IMG/VR virus record: IMGVR_UViG_3300021961_000078
Span: 1-64,000 of that record
DNA length: 64,000 nucleotides
Origin: a virus
Direction: 5' to 3' (one strand)
Below the pieces are notes generated by a model. It was given only the letters and a program-made list of their open reading frames with translations. It ran no database searches and was not told where the DNA came from. The position numbers were made by a program, and so were the translations under genes. Positions 41,641-49,385 of the stretch are shown in pieces. How positions within the stretch are numbered: position 1 is the stretch's first letter; the number at the start of each line of letters is the position of its first letter.

Positions 41641-42383
41641 ACGCCAAATTGAGCGACATCTCTCTGCTCCACGGAGTAACCAAGAGTTTCTGCAATACTA
41701 TCAAATGTATTGATGATCTTGTCACCACCGTTATTTGTAAATGGCAGAGTCTTTTCCGCCACAGTATCAAATCTATATCTTTCGTAATAGAAAGAGATAT
41801 CCAACTTAATTAGATCTGTAGGTCCATTATTTAGTTGCATCGCTGACATATCAAATGGGAATGCACCATACATCTGCCATATTCCAGACACTCTGTTAAG
41901 TCTCTGTCTATACTTATTATTATCCTTGGTATATCCTTCATACACAATAGGAGATCCCAACTCCCACTTCTTGACCAAAATATTGGTTGTATACTCGCTG
42001 TAAAAGGTAACTCTATTCTCTGCATCAGATGCAGTGTAATTCATCCATCTCTCAAACAGAGTGCGATGATAAAGATTCTTCGGAAGGATGAAGGAAACTT
42101 GCATCTCAGAGAATGTGGTGTCAGTTGCAAACTTACGCATTGCACCAACACTTCTTACCTGACCCGTTGTAATTCTTCTACCAGGAATGCTGACATTATC
42201 TGCAAGTGCATTAACCTGATCATAGTGCTCTCTCAGTCTAGATCTGATTGTAGCATCTTGAGCGAGAAGCACCTGGGGGAGAGCGATCTCAATGCCGTAC
42301 AGATTTGATCTCGCTGGCTCAAGTGTGCCCGCTGTCACCAGATTCATAAAACGACCGAAGCCGTTATCGTCTCTGTATGCCAT
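41637..42383 (-). CDS. gp54-like baseplate/tail-tube initiator, 248 aa
   Basis: NALADNVSIPGRRITTGQVR, then FILPKNLYHRTLFERWMNYT and FYYERYRFDTVA, follow the tube-protein fold shared by T4 gp19, gp48 and gp54. Position beside gp26, gp48 and gp53 supports a role in starting the tail tube on the baseplate. It begins MAYRDDNGFGRFMNLV. gp48 is found at 43283, which leaves gp54 as the likeliest match. Confidence 0.55.
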   Translation of the reverse strand: MAYRDDNGFGRFMNLVTAGTLEPARSNLYGIEIALPQVLLAQDATIRSRLREHYDQVNALADNVSIPGRRITTGQVRSVGAMRKFATDTTFSEMQVSFILPKNLYHRTLFERWMNYTASDAENRVTFYSEYTTNILVKKWELGSPIVYEGYTKDNNKYRQRLNRVSGIWQMYGAFPFDMSAMQLNNGPTDLIKLDISFYYERYRFDTVAEKTLPFTNNGGDKIINTFDSIAETLGYSVEQRDVAQFGV

Positions 42384-42853
42384 TAAAGTTTACTCCAAAT
42401 AAAGCTGCTGGGGACATCAATCATTCGCCCGACTCTAGACATTGTGAATTGCTCAATCGGTAGGGGTGTCATATTATTGAGATCTTCACGTCTAATGGTT
42501 TTTACACCAGATACGTTAGACATGAAGTATTTATGGTAACAACGCTCAGGAAACGCAACACTGCCCCTCGACCAATTATTACAGATTGTCTTTCTAGCTT
42601 CAGGTCTTAGATAGTGAGCATTTCCCCCAGAAAACTGCATATTCTGAGTATCTTTGTCAGTGATCAAGACCATAGGAAATCGGTCATAAAAGGGCAACTT
42701 CTCAGTTGCAGCAGCATAGGAAAAGAGAATAATATCTCCCACATCAAATGATCCAGTATAGTCCTGCAGTCCATAAAATAACTGCTCCCTATACCATTCC
42801 TTTGACTGCTTTTTACCTCCAGATAAGTCTTTAACGTCTGTGAAGATGCTCAT
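42383..42853 (-). CDS. Hypothetical protein in the baseplate operon, 156 aa
   Basis: A beta-rich domain (FDVGDIILFSYAAATEKLPF, then YDRFPMVLITDKDTQNMQF) with a conserved-looking RPEARKTICNNW helix. It overlaps gp4 by 4 bases and shares a base with the gp54-like gene. It recalls proteins found next to gp4/gp53 in cyanophages but has no assigned role. Confidence 0.55.
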   Translation of the reverse strand: MSIFTDVKDLSGGKKQSKEWYREQLFYGLQDYTGSFDVGDIILFSYAAATEKLPFYDRFPMVLITDKDTQNMQFSGGNAHYLRPEARKTICNNWSRGSVAFPERCYHKYFMSNVSGVKTIRREDLNNMTPLPIEQFTMSRVGRMIDVPSSFIWSKL

Positions 42854-43284
42854 ACCTTCAATTCTACTTCGGTGAGTATTACGAAATCCATCTTTCGATC
42901 AGCACAATACTCTCTTGCTGCCTTCCACTTCGCATCATTGACAGCATAAGTCTTGACCTCAGTCAAGTATTTCTTGGTAACCCGTCCTCGCTGCTTTGGA
43001 GGCGCAGTTTGCGACTTTGGTTTAACCTCGACAACGAACCTCTTAATCCCTCCGTCCCTGGTCCTTGCTCGAACGTAGAAGTCTGGAAAATAACGGTGAA
43101 TCCTATTATCAACAGGGCTGATGTAGGGGATAATAATTTCTTCACTGCCCCATTCCAGAATGTTTTCATTGCGGTCGCACCACACCATAAACTTTCTTTC
43201 CCACAAAGACCTATAAATAATATTTGTAGGATCACCCTTATACTTATGTCTGTTTGATGGTCGGAATTTTCCAGAATAACTCAT
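42850..43284 (-). CDS. gp4: Head completion protein gp4, 144 aa
   Basis: MSYSGKFRPSNRHKYKGDPT, then YRSLWERKFMVWCDRNENIL and HRYFPDFYVRARTRDGG, closely match T4 gp4 (also called gp50/gp65), which finishes the filled head before tail joining. A nuclease-like core (W-G-S-E-E, FPDFY, VEVKPK) is visible, as in T4 gp4. Its ATG overlaps the divergent gp48 ATG within CATG. Confidence 0.9.
   Translation of the reverse strand: MSYSGKFRPSNRHKYKGDPTNIIYRSLWERKFMVWCDRNENILEWGSEEIIIPYISPVDNRIHRYFPDFYVRARTRDGGIKRFVVEVKPKSQTAPPKQRGRVTKKYLTEVKTYAVNDAKWKAAREYCADRKMDFVILTEVELKV
43212..43219 (+). promoter_or_regulatory. Late promoter TATAAATA for gp48
   Basis: An exact late box on the plus strand, 64 bases before gp48's ATG. 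It lies inside the N-terminal coding region of gp4, which runs the other way. Confidence 0.65.
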
Positions 43285-44173
43285 GACACTTATTTATCCA
43301 AGGGCCAAACCTTACGGTGCTAACTCAACTAATAGTCAAAATGCAATTCGTGATGAGGCAGCATTTCCTACTGAGGTAATTGATTACCTCAAATTGGAGA
43401 TCTATGACCCCATCAGCGATGCGTTGATTACTACTTTGTATTTATACCTGCCTGCTAAACTCAGCGAGTCGTATAAAGCGAAGTATGCTGGTGTTGAATT
43501 GGGTGCAGTGGGTGCTGCTGCCGTAGGTGCCGCTCGTGATGCAATCTCTGCAGGTGGTATCGGTGAAGGTTTCGCTCAACAGGTTGAAAGTTTCGCTAAA
43601 GCAGCAAAACCTGCTCTTGGATACTCCTTGGGTGCTGCAGCAATTAACAAGGTGATCTCTGCTACTGGTGGTAGTGGCAGTCTCACTGCTGGAGCACTGA
43701 CACAACTTACCTCTGGTAGGGTCTTCAACCCCTACGAAGAAGCAATCTTCCAGGGCACAGACTTCCGTGATCACCAGTTTGATTTCAAGATGGCACCTAA
43801 AGATTCATCAGATGTGCAAACGATTGTTGAGATCATTGATACCTTGCGTAAAGCAATGCTTCCTGGTAAAGATGGTGATAACTGGTTGACTATTCCCAAC
43901 TACTTCAGAATTGCAGTGATGAGATATAAGGGAAGTGGTGACTCTGAGACCATTTCCGCTCCAGGTGACGGTAGTGGGACTCTGGCAAGAATTATGCAAT
44001 TCCCCACAAATCTTGTTTTGACAGATATGAGTGTTGATCTGTCTCCCGATGGTAATTATGCTTCTCTCCAAACATATCTTGGAGATCCAACTGCGGACTA
44101 CGGTCCTGTTTCTTACAACATGCGTCTTGCATTCAAAGAAACATCTTACCTCACCAAAGAGTCATTCGCATAA
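43283..44173 (+). CDS. gp48: Baseplate tail tube cap gp48, 296 aa
   Basis: MTLIYPRAKPYGANSTNSQN, an Ala/Gly-rich middle (residues 75-115) and a C-terminal FRDHQFDFKMAPKDSSD / NLVLTDMSVDLSPDGNYASL match the T4 gp48 family, which caps the baseplate and starts tube polymerisation. It is one of only two plus-strand genes here. Its start overlaps the gp4 start (CATG). Its TAA overlaps the gp53 start. Confidence 0.75.
   Translation: MTLIYPRAKPYGANSTNSQNAIRDEAAFPTEVIDYLKLEIYDPISDALITTLYLYLPAKLSESYKAKYAGVELGAVGAAAVGAARDAISAGGIGEGFAQQVESFAKAAKPALGYSLGAAAINKVISATGGSGSLTAGALTQLTSGRVFNPYEEAIFQGTDFRDHQFDFKMAPKDSSDVQTIVEIIDTLRKAMLPGKDGDNWLTIPNYFRIAVMRYKGSGDSETISAPGDGSGTLARIMQFPTNLVLTDMSVDLSPDGNYASLQTYLGDPTADYGPVSYNMRLAFKETSYLTKESFA
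43291..43298 (-). promoter_or_regulatory. Late promoter GATAAATA for gp4
   Basis: A late box on the minus strand, 7 bases from gp4's ATG. It lies within codons 3-6 of gp48. The distance would give an almost leaderless mRNA unless another upstream promoter is used. Confidence 0.5.
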
Positions 44174-45096
44174 TGTCAAAATACTTCAGTCGCTTACCAA
44201 ATGTCTATGTAAGGACATCGAGTTATCGGACAAACAACAACGATCCGTATGTCCTTGCTAAGAATATCTTCAGGAGAATCAAGATCCGCGAGAATCTTGA
44301 TGATGTAATCCTGGGATTCTCTCAGTATACCATTTCCAACAACAGCAGACCCGATCAGGTTGCTCTGGAATTTTATGGGCAAATGGAATACGACTGGGTG
44401 GTGCTCATATGCAATAACATCATCAACATATATGATGAATGGCCTATGACTGAAGATGAGTTATACAACTATCTGGTCAGAAAGTATGGTGTTAGTCATG
44501 TTGAAGATATCCACCACTGGGAAACTCAGGAGCAGAGAGATCTGAAGGGCAGAGTTGTCCTTAAAGGTGGTTTGCAGGTCCCTGAAGACTTTTATTACAC
44601 AAGACCCGATGGGTCTGTAGTGCCCAGATTGCAATTAGTGGTGCCTGTTACCAATTATGAGTATGAATCGCAATTAAACGACTATAAGAGAAATATCTAC
44701 CTCTTGAGAAAAGAGTATGTTTCTCAGTTTATCGACGAATTCAGATCTTTGACCAAATATCTGCCTTCCAGCGAAACCGACCCAGATTCACAAGCGAAGA
44801 GATCTTACAATACGACTCGCGAGCCCTTTATTCCCGTCAAACCTACATACGAGACTTTGGTGGGTCAAACCTCTTCTATCGAATTTGCATCAGAGCAAGA
44901 ATATACGTCCAGGACAGTCACTCTGGAGCAAATCGGTCTTGATGAAGGTGATGTTTTGGCAACTGGGGCGACAATTGCTGTAACTGCTGCTGGCACGTCA
45001 GCACAGACAGTTGTAGCAGGTCAAACCGATGAAGAGATTGTAAACTCTTTTGGTAGTGCTGGATCTTCTACAGGTCAGACTTCCACTGGGTATTAA
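44173..45096 (+). CDS. gp53: Baseplate wedge protein gp53, 307 aa
   Basis: The N-terminal pattern FSRLPNVYVRTSSYRTNNND, NIFRRIKIRENLDDVI and DWVVLICNNIINIYDEWP is that of T4 gp53, a wedge protein linking the baseplate to the hub. A more variable Thr/Gly/Ala-rich tail (residues 250-307) extends the family length. It starts at the end of gp48 and ends with a TTAA overlap with the convergent gene at 45093. Confidence 0.85.
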   Translation: MSKYFSRLPNVYVRTSSYRTNNNDPYVLAKNIFRRIKIRENLDDVILGFSQYTISNNSRPDQVALEFYGQMEYDWVVLICNNIINIYDEWPMTEDELYNYLVRKYGVSHVEDIHHWETQEQRDLKGRVVLKGGLQVPEDFYYTRPDGSVVPRLQLVVPVTNYEYESQLNDYKRNIYLLRKEYVSQFIDEFRSLTKYLPSSETDPDSQAKRSYNTTREPFIPVKPTYETLVGQTSSIEFASEQEYTSRTVTLEQIGLDEGDVLATGATIAVTAAGTSAQTVVAGQTDEEIVNSFGSAGSSTGQTSTGY

Positions 45097-45335
45097 AAGA
45101 GGTTATGCTCTTTTCCGTATTGTAGCAATTCCTTAAGATGACCCACATGTTGCGCTCCAAGTGCAATTTGTGGGTATTCTGCGTCTGGACCAAATTCTTG
45201 CTCAAACGCTCTTTGGGTGAAATGGTCATTTAGGCGATATTCTAGATATTCGCCTCCTAACGATTTTAGCAGTGCTGCTGCTCTTTCACACTCAATACTA
45301 CCATTGGAATAAATGACTGCTGTAAGTGGGATCAT
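45093..45335 (-). CDS. Glutaredoxin-like protein without CxxC, 80 aa
   Basis: ATG 45335 (MIPLTAVIYSNGSIECERAA) overlaps the stop of the upstream gene. The fold signature YSN-G-S-x-x-C...AALLKSLG...YPQIALGAQHVGHLKEL is that of glutaredoxin, but the first Cys of CxxC is absent (SIEC). A monothiol or inactive version is likely. A true CPFC glutaredoxin occurs at 52790. It may have been duplicated and re-purposed. Confidence 0.65.
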   Translation of the reverse strand: MIPLTAVIYSNGSIECERAAALLKSLGGEYLEYRLNDHFTQRAFEQEFGPDAEYPQIALGAQHVGHLKELLQYGKEHNLF

Positions 45336-45652
45336 TAGTCTCGTTGCCTCCAATCGTCAGTTTTGTCTCTACTAAACCAGTCTATAATATCGTCTGCACT
45401 ATCAAATCTAGATTTGTGATTGGAGGGGTCGGGATCACCCAGATCAAGTTTATTCATAAAGTCATCTAAACTCCCTTCCTCCATATTAGGGTTTGCTGCT
45501 TCTCGTCTCGCCCTCCTTAACATTGCATCTGCTGAATGATTGGACTTTGCCAATTTCTGTGCCCAGATCATATCTTCGATCTTGACTTCTTCACTCTTGG
45601 AGATCCTATCGCAGATAAACTCCAGGCGTTGACGATACTGATTCGACAGCAT
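45335..45652 (-). CDS. Hypothetical protein, 105 aa
   Basis: An N-terminal helical half (RLEFICDRISKSEEVKIEDM, WAQKLAKSNHSADAMLRRAR) is followed by an acidic tail (DDIIDWFSRDKTDDW). I recall such proteins from cyanophages as conserved hypotheticals near gp53. The acidic aromatic end could bind the sliding clamp, as late-transcription factors do, but this is speculation. It has a late promoter (45677). Confidence 0.55.
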   Translation of the reverse strand: MLSNQYRQRLEFICDRISKSEEVKIEDMIWAQKLAKSNHSADAMLRRARREAANPNMEEGSLDDFMNKLDLGDPDPSNHKSRFDSADDIIDWFSRDKTDDWRQRD

Positions 45653-45676
45653 ACAAACTCTCGCTCACATCCTTAG

Positions 45677-45684
45677 TATTTATT
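45677..45684 (-). promoter_or_regulatory. Late promoter AATAAATA
   Basis: A late box 25 bases before ATG 45652, in the 111-base gap between that start and the terminator of the exported His-rich gene. Confidence 0.6.
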
Positions 45685-45701
45685 GAAAAACCCTGGGGGC
45701 G

Positions 45702-45730
45702 AAAAAATACCCCGAATTTTTTTTCGGGGT
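45702..45730 (-). terminator. Rho-independent terminator
   Basis: An 8-bp ACCCCGAA / TTCGGGGT stem with a 6-base A-rich loop is followed on the minus strand by ATTTTTTC. It ends transcription of the gp32/His-rich gene unit. On the plus strand the stem is followed by only CTTTG, so it is mostly one-directional. Confidence 0.8.
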
Positions 45731-45763
45731 CTTTGTAAATCAAAGGTCGATTTTGGTTTGGGG

Positions 45764-46012
45764 TCAGCATGGACGGCGACGAATCTGGTCGCGTGTCTCG
45801 TAGTGTCCTTCAACGTAGTGGTAGGGTCCCAAATAATATCCTGGGACCCATACTCTCTTGGTCACGATCACTTCACAATACCTTTGGGGGCGTTGATGAT
45901 AGTGATGGTGGTGATGATCTTCACGAAGCGGTTCCCAAAACTCTCCCCAAGTTATTGCACTAGCAGGGGAAGCAGTAAACAGTATCAGGGGGAGAGCAAG
46001 GAGTTTCTTCAT
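45764..46012 (-). CDS. Exported His-rich small protein, 82 aa
   Basis: A signal peptide (MKKLLALPLILFTASPASA, cleavage after residue 19) is followed by a His cluster (DHHHHHYHQ) and an aromatic WVPGYYLGPYHYVEGHYET segment. The sequence recalls the short YxW/H-type repeats of small exported bacterial proteins of unknown function. Metal binding by the His cluster is plausible. It directly overlaps the gp32 stop by TGATG, so it depends on gp32 expression. Confidence 0.6.
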   Translation of the reverse strand: MKKLLALPLILFTASPASAITWGEFWEPLREDHHHHHYHQRPQRYCEVIVTKRVWVPGYYLGPYHYVEGHYETRDQIRRRPC

Positions 46013-46917
46013 CAGTCTTCAGCAGCGAGGGCAGCAAAGTAGGACAGATCAGGTTCGTCTGACTCCTCAAGTCTAGCACCGAAACCACTGGGAGTGGGGT
46101 CGGGTGCGACCACTGGTGAAGGTGTCATATCAAACTCTTCTTCCTCATCCTCAAACTGAGGGCGGGACTGAGTAGGACGTGAAGTCTTACCGAGCACCAG
46201 ATTCAGACGCTCTTCCAGTTTCTCATAGGACTTGAATGCACCAGGGTCGGTGAATTCCTTGAGAGAATACTGGGACTTCCAGATCTCTTCCAGACGCTCG
46301 TCATCGAAATTGCCGAGGGTAGAAGGTGATCCGAAGTCAGACTTATCGTAATTCCAGTAACCACCAATGGTCTGGATCTTGATACGGAAGTCAGCACCTT
46401 TCCAGAGATCGAAAGGATTGATGGGTTCTTCATCTTCAAACTGAGGTTGCATGGAAGACACGATCTTGTCATGGATCTTCTTGCCATACTTGTAAAGGAA
46501 TACTTTACCCTCATTCTCAGGGTTGAGTTGGTCCTTCACGACATAGATGTTGCTGTAGTAGGACAGTTTACGCTTCTGCTTACGAGCAATCTCTTTGTCA
46601 GCATCAACACCGCTATTCCACAGGGTCCGATTCAACTCACCAACAGGATCTTTCTGACCCAGAGTGGTGAGAGAGTTTTCAATATACCATCCACCAGGAC
46701 CTTGGAAAGCGTGACTCCAAACCTGTGCCCAGGGAAGATCTTCCCCTTCAGGTTCGGGCAGGAAACGAATCACGGCATAACCGTTACCGCTCTTGTCCAC
46801 CCCAGGTTTCCAGAGACGCTCATCAGGACCTGCGCCTTGGGGTTTGGACATTTTCTCAATCTGCTGAGTCAGTTTAGCAAACTGACCAGACTTGGACTTG
46901 AGACTTGAAAAAGACAT
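46012..46917 (-). CDS. gp32: Single-strand DNA-binding protein gp32, 301 aa
   Basis: MSFSSLKSKSGQFAKLTQQI, the core WKPGVDKSGNGYAVIRFLPE, QVWSHAFQGPGGWYIENSLT and YSNIYVVKDQLNPENEGKVF match T4 gp32's oligonucleotide-binding domain, and an acidic C-terminal tail ends EESDEPDLSYFAALAAED. It coats single-stranded DNA in replication, recombination and repair. The leader contains a stem-loop (46952) and a late promoter, resembling the autoregulated operator in T4. Confidence 0.9.
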   Translation of the reverse strand: MSFSSLKSKSGQFAKLTQQIEKMSKPQGAGPDERLWKPGVDKSGNGYAVIRFLPEPEGEDLPWAQVWSHAFQGPGGWYIENSLTTLGQKDPVGELNRTLWNSGVDADKEIARKQKRKLSYYSNIYVVKDQLNPENEGKVFLYKYGKKIHDKIVSSMQPQFEDEEPINPFDLWKGADFRIKIQTIGGYWNYDKSDFGSPSTLGNFDDERLEEIWKSQYSLKEFTDPGAFKSYEKLEERLNLVLGKTSRPTQSRPQFEDEEEEFDMTPSPVVAPDPTPSGFGARLEESDEPDLSYFAALAAED

Positions 46918-46951
46918 TTGTGTTTCTCCGTTGTTTTTGTGTGGTTTGTAT

Positions 46952-46972
46952 TGCCACCATGTAATGATGGCA
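46952..46972 (-). promoter_or_regulatory. gp32 leader stem-loop, possible translational operator
   Basis: TGCCATCA / TGGTGGCA form an 8-bp stem (one G-U) with loop TTACA, 35 bases before ATG 46917. It is followed by an unstructured CA/A-rich leader, reminiscent of the T4 gene 32 operator, where gp32 binds a folded element and an adjacent unstructured leader. Confidence 0.5.
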
Positions 46973-46974
46973 CA

Positions 46975-46982
46975 TTATTTAG
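46975..46982 (-). promoter_or_regulatory. Late promoter CTAAATAA
   Basis: A late box upstream of the gp32 leader. It overlaps the stop codon of the 50-residue gene at 46979. Confidence 0.6.
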
Positions 46983-47131
46983 GCGGCGTCAAGCGCCTGT
47001 GTGCGGTTGTAGATGTGGATCCTCTCACCGTCGTGGGTGAAGACCAGCTCATCATCGGGATCCCAGCACAGCTCTTGGTAGAGAGCATCGAGTCGCTCCA
47101 TATCTTCAAAAAGTTGATTAGGATTCGGCAT
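46979..47131 (-). CDS. Small acidic protein, 50 aa
   Basis: ATG 47131 (MPNPNQLFEDMERLDALYQE) overlaps the upstream DUF1825-like gene by 14 bases. The stop TAA lies inside the gp32 late promoter. It is helical, then acidic (DPDDELVFTHDGERIHIY). No family is recognised. Confidence 0.6.
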   Translation of the reverse strand: MPNPNQLFEDMERLDALYQELCWDPDDELVFTHDGERIHIYNRTQALDAA

Positions 47132-47483
47132 CTCTGATCTCTTTCCTCCATTTTTGTAGTTTATCCTCCATAGTTTGAAGGATCATCATGAGATCCATGC
47201 CACCTGAATACTGCTTCGACATAGTATCGATGCGGTCTTTTACAAATGACGCTTCTTCACTACCTTCGTCTTCTGGACTTATACCATGGGATGCCAGAGC
47301 AAGACGGGCATAAAAGATCTTTTGTTTTGCAATCAATTCAAGAGTCTTTTCAATATGATCTAGTCTTTCTGCAGGACTAAAGTCTGCTAGACCAGAAGAC
47401 ATCTGCAGAAGATCTGTATAAGTCTTCTGGATGTCTTCTAACTCTTCAACAACTGCTTCTGATTTGAAAAAATTGTCAGTCAT
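47118..47483 (-). CDS. DUF1825-like protein, 121 aa
   Basis: The opening (FFKSEAVVEELEDIQKTYTD) and helical layout (KTLELIAKQKIFYARLALAS) recall the cyanobacterial DUF1825 family, a helical protein without known function. A related gene is annotated in other cyanophages from memory. A glycine-linked second helical half (QYSGGMDLMMILQTMEDKLQ) follows. It overlaps both neighbours. The assignment is tentative. Confidence 0.45.
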   Translation of the reverse strand: MTDNFFKSEAVVEELEDIQKTYTDLLQMSSGLADFSPAERLDHIEKTLELIAKQKIFYARLALASHGISPEDEGSEEASFVKDRIDTMSKQYSGGMDLMMILQTMEDKLQKWRKEIRDAES

Positions 47484-47725
47484 AGGGGAAGTACTCCTCT
47501 GCTTGTCCGTTTCATATAATTAAGTTGTTGAGCATCCCACTTGATCTTATCCTTGAGAGGTTTGGAGATCAGTTTACTAACAGTTTCAACTTCGATTTCA
47601 AATTCTTCGCAGATAGAAGTGACTGCCTCAATATAATTGATGAGACCCTTACTTTCTTTGACTCGATGCTCAACGAGTGAAGTGAATTTGCCTTGTGTCA
47701 TAAACTTTTCTTCAATTTCTTTCAT
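47480..47725 (-). CDS. gp33-like late-transcription coactivator, 81 aa
   Basis: The pattern FTSLVEHRVKESKGLINYIE, then SICEEFEIEVETVSKLISKP and DKIKWDAQQLNYMKR, resembles T4 gp33 (segments FIIEKMVEEFGMSYLEATTAF and SGIIEKIQSEAIDENLL). T4 gp33 links the sliding clamp and RNA polymerase for late transcription. The late promoters found across this window would need it together with a gp55-type sigma factor, which is not in the window. It is shorter than T4 gp33 (112 aa). Confidence 0.55.
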   Translation of the reverse strand: MKEIEEKFMTQGKFTSLVEHRVKESKGLINYIEAVTSICEEFEIEVETVSKLISKPLKDKIKWDAQQLNYMKRTSRGVLPL

Positions 47726-48399
47726 TTAATACCCCCGACGTAGTAGTGATAGTCTTCGATCCAATCACAAAGGGTATTGATGTAAGGTATTTTATCATAC
47801 TTTTGGACCACTTGAGTCTCTCCATTTTCAGCAACAGAGAGAGTGACCAGTTTAGTTACTTCAACACCAGTTAATTCATAATACATGTAGGCATATGCTG
47901 CCTCCTGCACAAAGAATTTTTCTAGATGCTCTTCCTTCTTGAGTTGTTTGGTTGTTTTGAAGTCGATTATAGCAAGCTCGCCAGCATAGTTAGCAATACA
48001 ATCAACCCGCCCAGCAACACCAAGGCGACGAGAGTAAAGAGGGGCTTCAAGAACGTGAATATCAGAAATAAGATCAAGATCCTTACGAGCAAACCCAAAG
48101 AGGTACTTGGGAAGACCCTCGCTCTTTTCAACTTCTTCCAATTCATTATTTAGGTAATGCTCCACGATAGTATGGTATTTAGTGCCTCTCCAAGAAGCAG
48201 CACGACGGATCTTCTCCGCCTCAGTGTAACCGATACGCTCCTCCCACTTGAGGATACCTTGCTTTGATTGATGACCGACAACGGTGGTGACAGAAGGCAT
48301 CCACACGTCCTCGATCTTATAAAATCGTCCATGATCTAATGTCCTGCTCTCTAACTCTTTGAGTGGAGCAGCAGGACCCACATTATTAAAAGGCATCAT
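47722..48399 (-). CDS. RecB/Cas4-like PD-(D/E)XK exonuclease, 225 aa
   Basis: GRVDCIANYAGELAIIDFKT is the nuclease core: D in GRVD, then D-F-K. QEAAYAYMYYELTG after it matches the Q-x(3)-Y motif of RecB/Cas4-type nucleases. A preceding SVTTVVGHQSKQGILKWEER segment is also typical of the phage branch. It probably digests host or recombination-intermediate DNA. ATG 48399 overlaps the PhoH stop. Confidence 0.8.
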   Translation of the reverse strand: MMPFNNVGPAAPLKELESRTLDHGRFYKIEDVWMPSVTTVVGHQSKQGILKWEERIGYTEAEKIRRAASWRGTKYHTIVEHYLNNELEEVEKSEGLPKYLFGFARKDLDLISDIHVLEAPLYSRRLGVAGRVDCIANYAGELAIIDFKTTKQLKKEEHLEKFFVQEAAYAYMYYELTGVEVTKLVTLSVAENGETQVVQKYDKIPYINTLCDWIEDYHYYVGGIK

Positions 48400-49151
48400 C
48401 CAAATCCAAGATTGATTTTACTAATAAGATACTCGCGTACCAAACCAGATCTGACAATATCTTCGATGCCAAATTCAACACAATCGAATGAGGGCATAGA
48501 CTGCAAGATCTTCATGAAGTCTAGCACACCATTGCGCTCATTGTTTTTAATAAGGTCAGATTGTGTGTAGTCTCCAGAGAAAATGATCTTACAATCTTCA
48601 CCAACACGAGTGACAATAGAGTCAAGCTCGTGGAAGTTAAGGTTGGAGAATTCATCCACAATAATGATGCAACGATCCATTGTCACACCACGAATGAATG
48701 AAGTAGACCAGAAAGAAATGGTTTCCTGTGCTCTCAGATTGTCATACAGACTGTCGAATGCATTGTCGTCTGGCATCTCAAACATATACTTCACCATATT
48801 CTTATAGGGAATCTGGTAAAGGTTACTCTTGTCCTCGTGATCTCCAGGAAGGAAACCAATCTCTCGGGTAGGCACCAGAGAGCGGACCATATAAACCTTA
48901 TCGAAAGGAGTAGAAGGATCCAGGACCTGTTGCAGTGCCAGGTAAAGACTAATAAAGGTCTTGCCCGTGCCAGCAGCACCATGCAAGACCAAGTTTTTAC
49001 CTTCGCCATATGATTCAAACACACGCTCCTGATTTTCTGTCAGGGGCTCAATAATCTTGAGGTGATCAAGATTGATAGGCTTCTTACGTCTCATCTGTTT
49101 TGCACTCATTGAAGAGGTTGATGGGGACTTGCGCTTTCTAGTAACAGGCAT
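48396..49151 (-). CDS. phoH: PhoH-like ATPase, 251 aa
   Basis: Walker A is GAAGTGKT and Walker B is CIIIVDEFSN, followed by IFSGDYTQSDL and the final RSGLVREYLI helix. The MVRSLVPTREIGFLPGDHED segment is the PhoH signature. Phage phoH is common in cyanomyoviruses. Its role is unproven, perhaps RNA or phosphate-stress related. It has a basic N-terminal extension of about 30 residues. It is tightly packed between coupled genes. Confidence 0.9.
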   Translation of the reverse strand: MPVTRKRKSPSTSSMSAKQMRRKKPINLDHLKIIEPLTENQERVFESYGEGKNLVLHGAAGTGKTFISLYLALQQVLDPSTPFDKVYMVRSLVPTREIGFLPGDHEDKSNLYQIPYKNMVKYMFEMPDDNAFDSLYDNLRAQETISFWSTSFIRGVTMDRCIIIVDEFSNLNFHELDSIVTRVGEDCKIIFSGDYTQSDLIKNNERNGVLDFMKILQSMPSFDCVEFGIEDIVRSGLVREYLISKINLGFG

Positions 49152-49153
49152 AA

Positions 49154-49384
49154 TCAGGTATAACGACTGAGGTTTGCACCAGGATGTGCTTTTTGGACTT
49201 TGGTCATGACTTCTTTGAATCCTTCAGATTGCTTGGGGGATCCGTAGGTTACCCCACCGACTCCAGCCATCCAATCTTTGTCCCAGTCGGGGTTTTCACT
49301 TCTCCACTGGTCATATTCTTTCATAGTCATGGAGAGTTCCTGTTTCTCCCCTGTCTTTTTATTTATTACTGGGTAAGTTGGCAT
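49154..49384 (-). CDS. Conserved cyanophage hypothetical, 76 aa
   Basis: The pattern MPTYPVINKKTGEKQELSMT, YDQWRSENPDWDKDWMAG, then a Gly-rich segment, is one I recall in many T4-like phages as a small protein next to phoH or gp61-type genes. A Zn-ribbon-like FmdB start is absent here. Function unknown. It lies 2 bases after the start of the PhoH gene's preceding neighbour. Confidence 0.65.
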   Translation of the reverse strand: MPTYPVINKKTGEKQELSMTMKEYDQWRSENPDWDKDWMAGVGGVTYGSPKQSEGFKEVMTKVQKAHPGANLSRYT

Positions 49385-49385
49385 G

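Noticed and set aside
45335-45652. Assignment as gp33
   Set aside because: The acidic aromatic tail suggested a clamp-binding factor, but the helical pattern at 47480-47725 resembles T4 gp33 better, so this one is left as hypothetical.
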